DNA of 64,000 nt from Streptomyces wedmorensis (GTDB taxonomy: Bacteria; Actinomycetota; Actinomycetes; Streptomycetales; Streptomycetaceae), in the NCBI RefSeq assembly GCF_000716445.1, contig NZ_JNWK01000013.1, positions 62,001-126,000 of the forward strand, given 5' to 3'. The notes beneath the pieces are model-generated. The model did not search any database, was not told the DNA's origin, and worked only from the letters and a program-made list of their open reading frames with translations. This document shows positions 47,604-58,684 of the stretch, piece by piece. How positions within the stretch are numbered: the stretch's first letter is position 1; each line of letters starts with the position of its first letter. The translations under genes were made by a program, and so were the position numbers.

Positions 47604-49022
47604 GTGAAACGTCTGACAGCCCTGACGGCCGTCATATTGTTAGCGCTAACATCCCAGGCGGTGGCCGAGCCCGCGCCACCCGCGGCCGAGCTCGTACGAG
47701 CCGAGGCCGGGCACGTGCGCCCCACCGTCGACTTCCGCACCGACCTCCAGCCCATCGACGGCTTCGGCTTCTCGATGGCCTTCCAGCGGGCCGACCTGCT
47801 CAACGGCGCGCGCGGCCTCAGCCCGGCCAAGCGGCGCGAGGTGCTCGACCTGCTGCTCAGCAAGGAGAAGGGCGCGGGCCTCTCGATCCTGCGCCTCGGC
47901 ATCGGCTCGTCGACCGACAGGGTCTACGACCACATGCCGACGATCCTGCCGGCCGACCCCGGCGGCCCTGACGCCACGCCGACGTACGTCTGGGACGGCT
48001 GGGACGGCGGCCAGGTCTGGCTCGCCAAGGAGGCCAAGGCCTACGGCGTGAAACGGTTCTTCGCCGACGCCTGGAGCGCCCCGGCCTTCATGAAGACCAA
48101 CGGGAGCGAGAACGACGGCGGCGAGCTCCGGCCCGAATGGCGTCAGGCCTACGCGAACTACCTCGTGCAGTACGCGAAGTTCTACCGCCAGGAAGGCATC
48201 GACATCACCGACCTCGGGTTCACCAACGAACCCGACTGGACGGCGACCTACGCCTCGATGCGGTTCACCCCGCAGCAGGCCGTGGACTTCCTCAAGGTGC
48301 TCGGGCCGACCGTCCGCGCATCCGGGCTGAAGACCCAGCTGGTCTGCTGTGACGCCGCCGGCTGGGACCGCCAGATCGCCTACACCCAGGCGATCGAGGC
48401 GGACCCCGAGGCCGACAAGGCCGTACGGACCGTCACCGGCCACCGCTACAGCGGTCCGACCGACGTCCCGCAGCCGACCGACAAGCACGTGTGGATGTCG
48501 GAGTGGTCGCCGGACGGCACCACCTGGAACGAGAACTGGGACGACGGCAGCGGCTACGACGGCCTCACCGTCGCCGCCGACATCCAGAACACCCTGACCG
48601 TCGGCAACGCCAACGCCTACGTGTACTGGACCGGCGCCTCCCTCGGCGCGACCCGGGGGCTCATCCAGCTCGCCAACCCCGGCGACGCCTACCGGGTGTC
48701 CAAGCGGTACTGGGCGCTCGCCGCCTTCAGCCGCTTCATCCGCCCCGGCGCCGTCCGCGTACCGGTCACGAACGCCGACCCTGACCTGCGGATCACGGCC
48801 TTCCGCAACACCGACGGCAGCCGCGTGATCGAGATCCTCAACACCGGGACCACCGCGACCACCACCGAGCTAGCCCTGCGCGGCGGGCGCGACCGGAGCC
48901 CCGAGGCCTACGTCACCGACGAGACCCGCTCGATCACCCCGGCCGCCGTCGCCACCACCCGCGGCACGACCCTCTCGGCCGAGCTCGCCCCGCGCGCGCT
49001 CACCACGATCGTCCTCGACTGA
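47604..49022 (+). CDS. Secreted GH30 glycoside hydrolase (xylanase-type)
   Basis: A 472-residue secreted GH30 enzyme. Signal peptide 1-21, catalytic TIM barrel about 40-385 and the usual beta-sandwich to the end (RFIRPGAVRV to LTTIVLD). Acid/base E209 is in GFTNEPDW and nucleophile E300 in HVWMSEWSPDG. In xylan operons GH30 enzymes usually cut glucuronoxylan or release xylobiose; other GH30 subfamilies act on beta-1,6-glucan or galactan, so specificity is open. GTG start at 47604 behind GAGGAG. Codons 12-16 of the signal peptide form a perfect AraR-like operator, which makes codon 13 a TTA. Confidence 0.88.
   Translation: MKRLTALTAVILLALTSQAVAEPAPPAAELVRAEAGHVRPTVDFRTDLQPIDGFGFSMAFQRADLLNGARGLSPAKRREVLDLLLSKEKGAGLSILRLGIGSSTDRVYDHMPTILPADPGGPDATPTYVWDGWDGGQVWLAKEAKAYGVKRFFADAWSAPAFMKTNGSENDGGELRPEWRQAYANYLVQYAKFYRQEGIDITDLGFTNEPDWTATYASMRFTPQQAVDFLKVLGPTVRASGLKTQLVCCDAAGWDRQIAYTQAIEADPEADKAVRTVTGHRYSGPTDVPQPTDKHVWMSEWSPDGTTWNENWDDGSGYDGLTVAADIQNTLTVGNANAYVYWTGASLGATRGLIQLANPGDAYRVSKRYWALAAFSRFIRPGAVRVPVTNADPDLRITAFRNTDGSRVIEILNTGTTATTTELALRGGRDRSPEAYVTDETRSITPAAVATTRGTTLSAELAPRALTTIVLD
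47638..47651. promoter_or_regulatory. Perfect AraR-like operator inside the GH30 coding sequence
   Basis: TGTTAGCGCTAACA is the only fully symmetric copy of this operator in the window. It lies 34 bp after the GH30 start codon, within the signal-peptide sequence, and creates the TTA codon at 47640-47642. Confidence 0.8.
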
Positions 49023-49034
49023 ACCGATTCCGAC

Positions 49035-49071
49035 CGAACCGTCCTTGAACGAACCGTCCTTGAACGAACCG
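49035..49071. repeat. 15-bp tandem repeat before the GH10 gene
   Basis: CGAACCGTCCTTGAA occurs twice in tandem (49035-49064) and begins a third time (49065-49071), between the GH30 stop and the GH10 ribosome site. Confidence 0.8.
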
Positions 49072-49095
49072 CCCCACCCCACCAGGAGTCCGACC

Positions 49096-50154
49096 ATGTC
49101 CACGTCCCGGCTTCGCACCGCGTCCCGGATAGTCGCCGCCCTCTCCGCCGCGGCCTGTCTCGCCGCCGGCCTCGCCTCCTCGCCCGCGGCCGCCGACCCC
49201 CGCCCCAAGACGCTCGGCGAACTGGCCAAGAAGCACCACAAGTACTTCGGCTCCGCCACCGACAACCCCGAGTTCACCGACGCCGCCTACATGGAGCTCC
49301 TCGGCAGCGAGTTCGGGCAGACCACCCCCGGCAACGCCATGAAGTGGTACGCCACCGAACCCGAGCGCGGCGTCTTCGACTTCACCGCCGGCGACGAGGT
49401 CGTCTCCTTCGCCAAGGCCCACCACCAGAAGGTCCGCGGCCACACGCTCGTCTGGCACAGCCAGCTCCCCGACTGGCTCACCCAGGGCACCTGGACCGCC
49501 GACGAGCTGCGCGCCGTCCTCAAGAACCACATCCAGACGGTGGCCCGGCACTACAAGGGCAAGGTGATCCACTGGGACGTCGTCAACGAGGCCTTCAACG
49601 AGGACGGCACCTACCGCGAGTCGATCTTCTACAAGACGCTCGGCCCCGGCTACATCGCCGACGCCCTCCGCTGGGCCCATGAGGCCGACCCCCACGCCAA
49701 GCTCTACCTCAACGACTACAACGTCGACGGCATCAACGCCAAGAGCGACGCCTACTACAACCTGATCAAGCAGCTGAAGGCCGACGGCGTCCCCGTCGAG
49801 GGCTTCGGCCTCCAGGGCCATCTGGCGCTCCAGTACGGCTTCCCGGCCGGCGTCCAGGAGAACATCCAGCGCTTCGCCGACCTCGGGGTCGAGGTCGCGA
49901 TCACCGAGCTCGACATCCGCATGGAGCTCCCCGCGACCCCGGAGAAGCTCGCCACCCAGGCCGACTGGTACGCCGACTACGTCAAGGCCTGCCTCGCGGT
50001 CGAGAAGTGCGTGGGCGTCACCATCTGGGACTACACCGACAAGTACTCGTGGATCCCCTCCGTCTTCCCCGGCGAGGGCGCGGCGCTGCCCTACGACGAG
50101 AACCTGAAGCCCAAGCCCGCCTACCAGGCGATCAGGGAGGTGCTGGGCGGATGA
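49096..50154 (+). CDS. Secreted GH10 endo-xylanase (single domain)
   Basis: A 352-residue GH10 xylanase with signal peptide (about 1-34) and catalytic domain only. Acid/base E165 is in [12 protein letters not shown] and nucleophile E271 in ITELDIRM; also GHTLVWHSQLPDWL and LNDYNVDG. It differs clearly from the other two GH10 domains in the window (KHHKYFGSATDN start). The ATG at 49096 has AGGAG upstream and starts the signal peptide; an ATG at 49045 within the repeat would add 17 residues. Its TGA overlaps the oxidoreductase ATG, unusual for a secreted enzyme followed by cytoplasmic proteins. Confidence 0.92.
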   Translation: MSTSRLRTASRIVAALSAAACLAAGLASSPAAADPRPKTLGELAKKHHKYFGSATDNPEFTDAAYMELLGSEFGQTTPGNAMKWYATEPERGVFDFTAGDEVVSFAKAHHQKVRGHTLVWHSQLPDWLTQGTWTADELRAVLKNHIQTVARHYKGKVIHWDVVNEAFNEDGTYRESIFYKTLGPGYIADALRWAHEADPHAKLYLNDYNVDGINAKSDAYYNLIKQLKADGVPVEGFGLQGHLALQYGFPAGVQENIQRFADLGVEVAITELDIRMELPATPEKLATQADWYADYVKACLAVEKCVGVTIWDYTDKYSWIPSVFPGEGAALPYDENLKPKPAYQAIREVLGG

Positions 50155-51197
50155 TCCGCACGGCGATCGTCGGTACGGGCGGGATCGCGGGCATCTGCCA
50201 CGTCCCCGCCCTCCGGGCCCAGGCACACCGGGCCGAGATCGTGGCCGCCGTCGACGTGGACGCCGCGCGCGCCGAGGCGTTCGCGGCCGAGCACGGCATC
50301 CCCGCGGTCCACACCGACCTGGAGACGATGCTCCGGGAGGAGCGGCCGGACCTCGTCCACCTGTGCACGCCTCCGTTCCTCCACGCCGACCAGGCGGTGG
50401 CCTGTCTGGAGGCGGGGGCGTGGGTCTGGTGCGAGAAGCCGGTGGCGCTGTCCCTCGCCGAGCTCGACCGGATCCGCGCCGCCGAGGGGCACGCCGTCGC
50501 GGGCGCGGTGTTCCAGCACCGGTACGGCACGGGGGCCCGGTACCTCCGCGACCGCATCGCCGCCGGGACACTCGGCCGCCCGCTCGTCGCCCAGTGCGTC
50601 ACGGCGTGGTACCGCGACGACGCCTACTACGACGTGCCCTGGCGCGGCACCTGGGAGAGCGAGGGCGGCGGCCCGACGCTCGGCCACGGCATCCACCAGA
50701 TGGACCTGATGCTCGCGGTGCTCGGCGAATGGGCCGAGGTCCGCGCGATGGCCGGCCGGCTGGAGCGCGACGTCGAGACCGAGGACGTGTCCACGGCCCT
50801 GGTCCGCTTCGAGAACGGAGCCGTCGCCACGGTCGTCAACAGCGTCCTCTCTCCACGGGAGGAGAGCTACCTGCGCTTCGACCTCACCGAGGCCACGGTC
50901 GAGCTCCGCCATCTCTACGGCTACTCCAACGCGGACTGGACGTTCACCGCCAGGACGCCCGACGTGAAGTGGGACCCGCCGGGCGACGTGCCCAGCTCGC
51001 ACACCGCCCAGCTCGCGGACTTCCTCGACGCTTACGAGGCGGGGATCCGCCCCGACCTCGGCAGGCACACCATGGAGCTGGTGACCGCCCTGTACAAGGC
51101 GGCGATCACCGGACTGCCGGTGCGGCGCGGGGAGATCGACACCGACGACCCGTTCTACCGCTCGCTCAACGGAGGGCTTCCGGGGGTGTTCCGATGA
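50151..51197 (+). CDS. Gfo/Idh/MocA family sugar oxidoreductase
   Basis: A 348-residue NAD(P)-dependent oxidoreductase. Rossmann motif GTGGIAG (8-14), the catalytic-region EKP (95-97) and a C-terminal beta-sheet domain with GGGPTLGHGIHQMDLML, where the conserved Asp/His pair sits. Members oxidise or epimerise sugars, inositols or sugar acids at a ring hydroxyl. ATG at 50151 overlaps the xylanase stop and its stop overlaps the DUF6807 gene start, so the genes are translationally coupled. Its role in a xylan operon is not established; it may process an unusual side-chain sugar or uronic acid. Confidence 0.85.
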   Translation: MIRTAIVGTGGIAGICHVPALRAQAHRAEIVAAVDVDAARAEAFAAEHGIPAVHTDLETMLREERPDLVHLCTPPFLHADQAVACLEAGAWVWCEKPVALSLAELDRIRAAEGHAVAGAVFQHRYGTGARYLRDRIAAGTLGRPLVAQCVTAWYRDDAYYDVPWRGTWESEGGGPTLGHGIHQMDLMLAVLGEWAEVRAMAGRLERDVETEDVSTALVRFENGAVATVVNSVLSPREESYLRFDLTEATVELRHLYGYSNADWTFTARTPDVKWDPPGDVPSSHTAQLADFLDAYEAGIRPDLGRHTMELVTALYKAAITGLPVRRGEIDTDDPFYRSLNGGLPGVFR

Positions 51198-52054
51198 CCT
51201 TCGAACTCGTCCAGCACGACGACACGTTGACCGTACGGGCCCGCGGTACCGACCTCTTCCGGTACGTGCACCGGCCCGTCATGGACCCCTTCGAGGCACC
51301 GAAGCCCTATCTGCACCCGGTGCGCACCCTCGCCGGCGACGTGGTCACCGGCTACCGGCCGCACGACCACCGCTGGCACAAGGGCATCCAGCTCACCGCC
51401 TCATGGGTGTCGGGGCAGAACTTCTGGGGCGGCGGCACCTACCTCCGCGGCCAGGGCTACGTGGACCTGCCGAACCTCGGCACGATGCGCAGCCTCGCCC
51501 TCTCCGCCGAGACGGGCCACGGCCGCGCCGTGATCACCGAGGACCTCGCCTGGCACACGATGGCGGGCGGGCACTGGATCGACGAGCGTCGCACGCTGAC
51601 CGCGCGCGACCTCGAAGCCGACTCCTGGACCCTGGAGGTCACCACCGAGCTGACCAACGTCCACGGCGCCGACCTGGTGTTCGGCAGCCCGGGCACGCAG
51701 GGCAGAGAGCTCGCCGGATACACCGGCCTCTTCTGGCGCGGCCCGCGCGACTTCACCGGCGGCGCCGTGATCGGACCCGCCATGGGGGAGAAGGGCGACT
51801 GGCTGGCCTTCGTCGGCACCCACGACGAGGTCGACCGGTCCTCCACACTCCTCTTCCTGGACGATCCGGAAGCCCCCTGCCGGTGGTTCGTCCGCAGCGA
51901 GCCCATCCCCGCGGTCAACCCGTCCCTGGCGTTCGAGGAGGAACTGCCGCTGGCGCCCGGCGCCACCCTCGCGCGCCGCTACCGGATCGTCGTCGCCGAC
52001 GGCGTCTGGACCCCCGAGCGCCTGGCCCGCCACGTCGAGGAGCACCCGTGGTGA
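51194..52054 (+). CDS. DUF6807 (PmoA-like) family protein
   Basis: A 286-residue cytoplasmic protein of the DUF6807 / PmoA-like family, beta-rich, with [26 protein letters not shown] and [10 protein letters not shown] as conserved blocks. The family has no well-defined biochemical function; members often neighbour Gfo/Idh oxidoreductases and sugar metabolism genes. The His-rich HDHRWH motif could bind a metal or sugar. ATG at 51194 and TGA at 52052 both overlap neighbours by 4 bp, so it is a fixed partner of the oxidoreductase and cupin genes here. Confidence 0.8.
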   Translation: MTFELVQHDDTLTVRARGTDLFRYVHRPVMDPFEAPKPYLHPVRTLAGDVVTGYRPHDHRWHKGIQLTASWVSGQNFWGGGTYLRGQGYVDLPNLGTMRSLALSAETGHGRAVITEDLAWHTMAGGHWIDERRTLTARDLEADSWTLEVTTELTNVHGADLVFGSPGTQGRELAGYTGLFWRGPRDFTGGAVIGPAMGEKGDWLAFVGTHDEVDRSSTLLFLDDPEAPCRWFVRSEPIPAVNPSLAFEEELPLAPGATLARRYRIVVADGVWTPERLARHVEEHPW

Positions 52055-52782
52055 CCCCGTTCCCCGGCGGCGTGGGGATCTCCGGGGTGACCGTCTACGA
52101 CTGGGAGACCGCCGACGGACTCTGCGGCGGCACGCCCCACATGCACCTCGTCTGCTCGGAGGCGTATGTCGTCATCGGCGGCGAGGGCAGCGTCCAGACG
52201 CTCACCACCACCGGCTTCGCCGAGACCCCGCTGCACCTCGGCGACGTCGTCTGGTTCACCCCCGGCACGATCCACCGCCTCGTCAACGCCGGCGGCCTGC
52301 GTCTCGTGGTGCTCATGCAGAACAGCGGGCTCCCCGAGGCGGGCGACGCCGTCTTCACCTTCCCCGCCCCCGTCCTCGCCGACCCCGAGGCGTACCACGC
52401 GGCGGCCGCTCTCGTCGGCGACCAGGCCACGGCGGCGCGCCGCCGCCGCGACCTGGCGCTCGAAGGATTCCAGGCGCTGAGGGAAGGCGGGCTGCCCGAG
52501 TTCCACAGCGCGGCCCACCGCCTGAAGCACGAGCTCCTGGACGACTGGGAGGCCCGCTGGCGCCGCGGCCCCCTGGCCGCCGCCCGCACCACCGGCCGCC
52601 AGCTGCAACGGCTGAGGGCCGGCGACCTCACCCACCTCGGCCACGGCGCGGTGTCGCGCCTCGAACGCCCGGAGCGCCCCCGCTTCGGCATGTGCGGCCT
52701 CCTCCACCCCTACTCCCTCCCGGCCGGACCGCGCAGCGGTCCGTCGGGATCACCCCACCCCCGTCCCCCGAAGGAACACTGA
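52051..52782 (+). CDS. Cupin-domain protein
   Basis: A 243-residue protein. The first 85 residues form a cupin with a full set of metal ligands: H30 and H32 in TPHMH, E37 in CSEAYVV and H75 in PGTIHR. The rest is helical and Arg-rich and was not recognised. Such proteins may be sugar isomerases, epimerases, dioxygenases or sugar sensors. GTG start at 52051 overlaps the DUF6807 stop; the stop overlaps the GH62 ATG by one base. Co-translation with the oxidoreductase and DUF6807 genes suggests one pathway or complex. Confidence 0.8.
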   Translation: MTPFPGGVGISGVTVYDWETADGLCGGTPHMHLVCSEAYVVIGGEGSVQTLTTTGFAETPLHLGDVVWFTPGTIHRLVNAGGLRLVVLMQNSGLPEAGDAVFTFPAPVLADPEAYHAAAALVGDQATAARRRRDLALEGFQALREGGLPEFHSAAHRLKHELLDDWEARWRRGPLAAARTTGRQLQRLRAGDLTHLGHGAVSRLERPERPRFGMCGLLHPYSLPAGPRSGPSGSPHPRPPKEH

Positions 52783-54257
52783 TGCGATTCCGCCATCCAC
52801 CCCTGGTCCTGAGTCTCGTCCTCGCGGTCCTGTCGTCCCTGCTGCTAGGGGCGTCTCTCCTCGGAGCCCAGCCCGCCGCCGCGGCGACCGTCGACACCAA
52901 CGCCTGGTACGTCCTGGTCAACCGCAACAGCGGCAAGGCCCTCGACGTCTACAACCTGGCGACCGGCGACGGCGCCCGCATCACCCAGTGGACCAGGAAC
53001 GACCAGAACCAGCAGCAGTGGCAGTTCGTCGACTCCGGCAGCGGCTACTACCGCGTCAAGTCCCGCCACTCCGGCAAGGTCCTCGACGTCCAGGGCGCGT
53101 CCACCGCCAACGGCGCCGCGATCACCCAGTACACCGACGCCAACGGCACCAACCAGCAGTGGCGCCTGGCCGACAGCGCGGACGGCCACGTCAGGCTCGT
53201 CGCGCGCCACAGCGGCAAGGCCCTCGAAGTCCAGGGCGCCTCCACCGCCGACAACGCGAACGTCGTCCAGTACGACGACTGGGGCGGCGCCAACCAGCAG
53301 TGGCAGCTCGTCAAGGTGGGCGGCGGCACCCCCGGCACCTGTGCCCTTCCCTCGACGTACCGCTGGTCGTCGACGGGCGCGCTGGCGCAGCCCAAGGCCG
53401 GATGGGCCTCGCTCAAGGACTTCACCGTCGCCCCCCACAACGGCAAGCACCTCGTCTACGCGACGACCCACGGCACCACGGGGACGGGAGTGGGCTGGGG
53501 CTCGATGAACTTCACCCCGTTCACCGACTGGTCGCAGATGGCCACGACGGGCCAGAACAAGATGTCGAATTCCGTCGTCGCACCCACGCTCTTCTACTTC
53601 GCGCCGAAGAACATCTGGGTGCTCGCCTACCAGTGGGGCAGGACCGCCTTCTCCTACCGGACGTCGAGCGACCCCACCAACCCGAACGGCTGGTCGGCGG
53701 AGCAGGAGCTCTTCTCCGGAAGCATCGCCGGGTCGGGCACGGGCCCCATCGACCAGACGCTCATCGGCGACGGGACGAACATGTACCTGTTCTTCGCCGG
53801 TGACAACGGCAAGATCTACCGGGCCAGCATGCCGATCGGGAACTTCCCGGGCAGCTTCGGCTCGTCGTACACGACGATCATGAGCGACACGGAGAAGAAC
53901 CTCTTCGAGGCGCCCCAGGTCTACAAGGTCAAGGACCAGAACCAGTACCTCATGATCGTCGAGGCCCGGGGCGCGAGCGAGCAGCGCTACTTCCGCTCGT
54001 TCACGGCCTCCAGCCTGAGCGGCTCGTGGACGCCGCAGGCCGCGACCGAGAGCAACCCCTTCGCCGGCAAGGCCAACAGCGGCGCCACCTGGACCAACGA
54101 CATCAGCCACGGCGAGCTGATCCGCGCCGGCGCCGACCAGACCTTCACGATCGACCCCTGCAACCTGCAGTTCCTCTACCAGGGTCGTGATCCCAACTCC
54201 GGCGGCGACTACGGCCAGTGGGCCTACCGCCCGGGTCTGCTGACGCTCCAGCGCTGA
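52782..54257 (+). CDS. Secreted CBM13-GH62 alpha-L-arabinofuranosidase
   Basis: A 491-residue secreted enzyme: signal peptide (1-35), N-terminal CBM13-like ricin module of three repeats (about 38-180, each ending in QQW) and a GH62 catalytic domain (about 187-491). The GH62 base Asp is in [12 protein letters not shown] (D213), the modulating Asp in [10 protein letters not shown] and the acid Glu in LFEAPQVYK. It removes arabinofuranose side chains from arabinoxylan outside the cell. ATG at 52782 with GAAGGAA upstream, in the last base of the cupin stop. The GH62 part is nearly identical in DNA to that of the gene at 56281. Confidence 0.93.
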   Translation: MRFRHPPLVLSLVLAVLSSLLLGASLLGAQPAAAATVDTNAWYVLVNRNSGKALDVYNLATGDGARITQWTRNDQNQQQWQFVDSGSGYYRVKSRHSGKVLDVQGASTANGAAITQYTDANGTNQQWRLADSADGHVRLVARHSGKALEVQGASTADNANVVQYDDWGGANQQWQLVKVGGGTPGTCALPSTYRWSSTGALAQPKAGWASLKDFTVAPHNGKHLVYATTHGTTGTGVGWGSMNFTPFTDWSQMATTGQNKMSNSVVAPTLFYFAPKNIWVLAYQWGRTAFSYRTSSDPTNPNGWSAEQELFSGSIAGSGTGPIDQTLIGDGTNMYLFFAGDNGKIYRASMPIGNFPGSFGSSYTTIMSDTEKNLFEAPQVYKVKDQNQYLMIVEARGASEQRYFRSFTASSLSGSWTPQAATESNPFAGKANSGATWTNDISHGELIRAGADQTFTIDPCNLQFLYQGRDPNSGGDYGQWAYRPGLLTLQR

Positions 54258-54262
54258 CCACG

Positions 54263-54293
54263 TGGCGGGCCCGGTCGTCACCCGGGCCCGCCA
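54263..54293 (+). terminator. Terminator after the xylan operon
   Basis: TGGCGGGCCCGG (54263-54274) and CCGGGCCCGCCA (54282-54293) form a perfect 12-bp stem with a 7-base loop, right after the GH62 stop. It closes the eight-gene-plus xylan operon before the sigma-factor gene. Confidence 0.75.
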
Positions 54294-54450
54294 TGGTCGC
54301 GGGCCAGGGCCGCGTCCGGGACCGGCGTCACCTGTGCCGGCCGCCCACCGGGCGACGCCGGCGGACCGACCCCGTCTCACGTCGTATTCTTTGCCGACGC
54401 AGAGGCCGGTCGCCGTCCGCCGGTGGACCGCTTCCCTGGAGAGGGTGGGA

Positions 54451-56001
54451 ATGGGGCTCATCGACGTGGACCACGCGGGGCTGGTCGTCGCGGCGCAGGC
54501 CGGTGACGACCGGGCGCGCGAGGAACTGATCGCCGCGTACCTGCCGCTGGTCTACAACATCGTCGGGCGAGCACTGAGCGGCCATGCAGACGTCGACGAC
54601 GTCGTCCAGGAAACCCTGCTGCGTGTGGTGCGCGACCTGCCTGCCCTGCGCGCCCCCGAGAGCTTCCGGTCCTGGCTCGTGTCGATCACGCTCCGCCAGA
54701 TCAACACCCACCTGCACCGGAAACACGCCTTCGCCGAACGGACCACGGCCATCGACGAGGCGCACCGGATACCGGATGCCGGCGCCGAGCCCGTGGACAC
54801 GGCGATCCTCCGGCTGCATGTCTCGGACGAGCGCCGTCGCGTCGTCGAGGCCAGCCGGTGGCTTGATCCGGATCATCGGGTGCTGCTGTCGCTCTGGTGG
54901 CAGGAATGCGCCGGTTCGCTGAGCCGTGACGACATCGCCGCCTCGACGGGGCTCACGGTCGCCCATGTCGGCGTACGCCTGCAACGCATGCGCGAGCAGC
55001 TGGAACTGTGCAGGACGATCGTCGCCGCGCTGGAGGCCGACCCGCGCTGTCCCCGATTGGACGAGGTCGTCGTCGGCTGGGACGGCCTGCGCGCATCGGT
55101 GTGGCGCAAGCGCATGGCGCGGCACACCCGTGACTGCCCGGTCTGCACGGCGCCGACGGCGGAACGGGTTCCGGCCGAGCTGCTCCCCCTCGGCCTCGCG
55201 ACACTGGCCGTGCCGGCCGGACTGGTCTCCGCGCTCGCCGCCAAGGGCCTGCTGTCGGGTACCGCCGCGATCGCCGCCGGGCCGGCCACGGCACACCTCG
55301 CTGTCGGCACCGCGACGGGGGGAGGTGGCCTGCCCGTCGCGCTGACCGGCAAACTCGCGGCGATCACCGCTCACCCGCTGGTGAGCCTCGCCACCGGCGC
55401 GGTGCTCATCGCCGGAACCGCCGCCTATGTGACCTGGCCCGAACCGGCGCCTCGGGTGCCCGCCGTCATCGCCGCCCCCACGGCCGGCACCGCCTCGCCG
55501 GTCCCGTCGCGCGCCACGACGTCGGACGAACCGTCCCCCGTGAGTCCGTCCGCCGCCGCAGCCACTGTTCCGCTCGGCGCGGGGTCGCTGGAGTCCGTGG
55601 ACGAACCCGGCCTGTTCGTCACCCATACCGGCGACCACGCGACGCTCGGTCGGGTCTCCGCGTCCAGCGGCGCGCAGACCCGCAACCGGGGCACCTTCAC
55701 GGTCATCGCGGGGCTGGCCGACACACGGTGCGTCACCTTCCGCGCCGCGGACGGCCGGTATCTTCGCCACTCCTACCTCCGGCTGCGGCTGAGCGCCGAC
55801 GACGGCAGCAGTCTGTTCCGTGAAGACGCGACCTTCTGTCCGCGCCCTGGGTCGGTCGCGGAGTCGGTGACCCTGCATGCGCACAACTATCCCGGCTCCG
55901 TCCTCCGCCACCGTGACGGAGGCATCTGGCTCGACGGCTCCGACGGAACACGGGCCTTCGCCGGGCAGGCATCCTTCATCGTGCGCCGGACCTGGTCCTG
56001 A
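54451..56001 (+). CDS. ECF-type sigma factor fused to zinc anti-sigma motif, membrane segment and AbfB/CBM42-like domain
   Basis: A single 516-codon frame with unusual architecture. Residues 10-90: sigma-70 region 2 (AYLPLVYNIVGRALSGHADVDDVVQETLLRVV). 125-195: region 4-like helix-turn-helix (SRDDIAASTGLTVAHVGVRLQRM). 225-232: HTRDCPVC, an H-x3-C-x2-C pattern as in zinc-binding anti-sigma domains. 244-329: hydrophobic stretches, the clearest membrane helix being 310-329. 335-375: Pro/Ser/Ala linker. 378-516: a domain like AbfB (CBM42, arabinofuranose-binding), with paired LRH and DGSSLFREDATF-type repeats. The expected topology is sigma inside and sugar-binding domain outside, so it may sense arabinan or arabinoxylan directly. 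ATG at 54451 with GAGAGGGTGGGA upstream. Confidence 0.85.
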   Translation: MGLIDVDHAGLVVAAQAGDDRAREELIAAYLPLVYNIVGRALSGHADVDDVVQETLLRVVRDLPALRAPESFRSWLVSITLRQINTHLHRKHAFAERTTAIDEAHRIPDAGAEPVDTAILRLHVSDERRRVVEASRWLDPDHRVLLSLWWQECAGSLSRDDIAASTGLTVAHVGVRLQRMREQLELCRTIVAALEADPRCPRLDEVVVGWDGLRASVWRKRMARHTRDCPVCTAPTAERVPAELLPLGLATLAVPAGLVSALAAKGLLSGTAAIAAGPATAHLAVGTATGGGGLPVALTGKLAAITAHPLVSLATGAVLIAGTAAYVTWPEPAPRVPAVIAAPTAGTASPVPSRATTSDEPSPVSPSAAAATVPLGAGSLESVDEPGLFVTHTGDHATLGRVSASSGAQTRNRGTFTVIAGLADTRCVTFRAADGRYLRHSYLRLRLSADDGSSLFREDATFCPRPGSVAESVTLHAHNYPGSVLRHRDGGIWLDGSDGTRAFAGQASFIVRRTWS

Positions 56002-56184
56002 GAGTCGCTCCTGCACCATGCCGTTTCCCACCAGGCAGTGAGTCGGGTGCCTCGCACCGCCTCCGCGGGGACGACCGAACCGCGGGGCTCGGCATAACGC
56101 TTTCTGCCTGCGACATGCGTCACTGAGCGAACTTCCGGACGGCGCGACTTTTCTGTTACGCGACCGCGAGTTCGGCAGCCTCCA

Positions 56185-58644
<2,460 letters not shown>

Positions 58645-58684
58645 CCCGCCCGATCCACGGTCACACAAGGAGAACACCCCCCTC

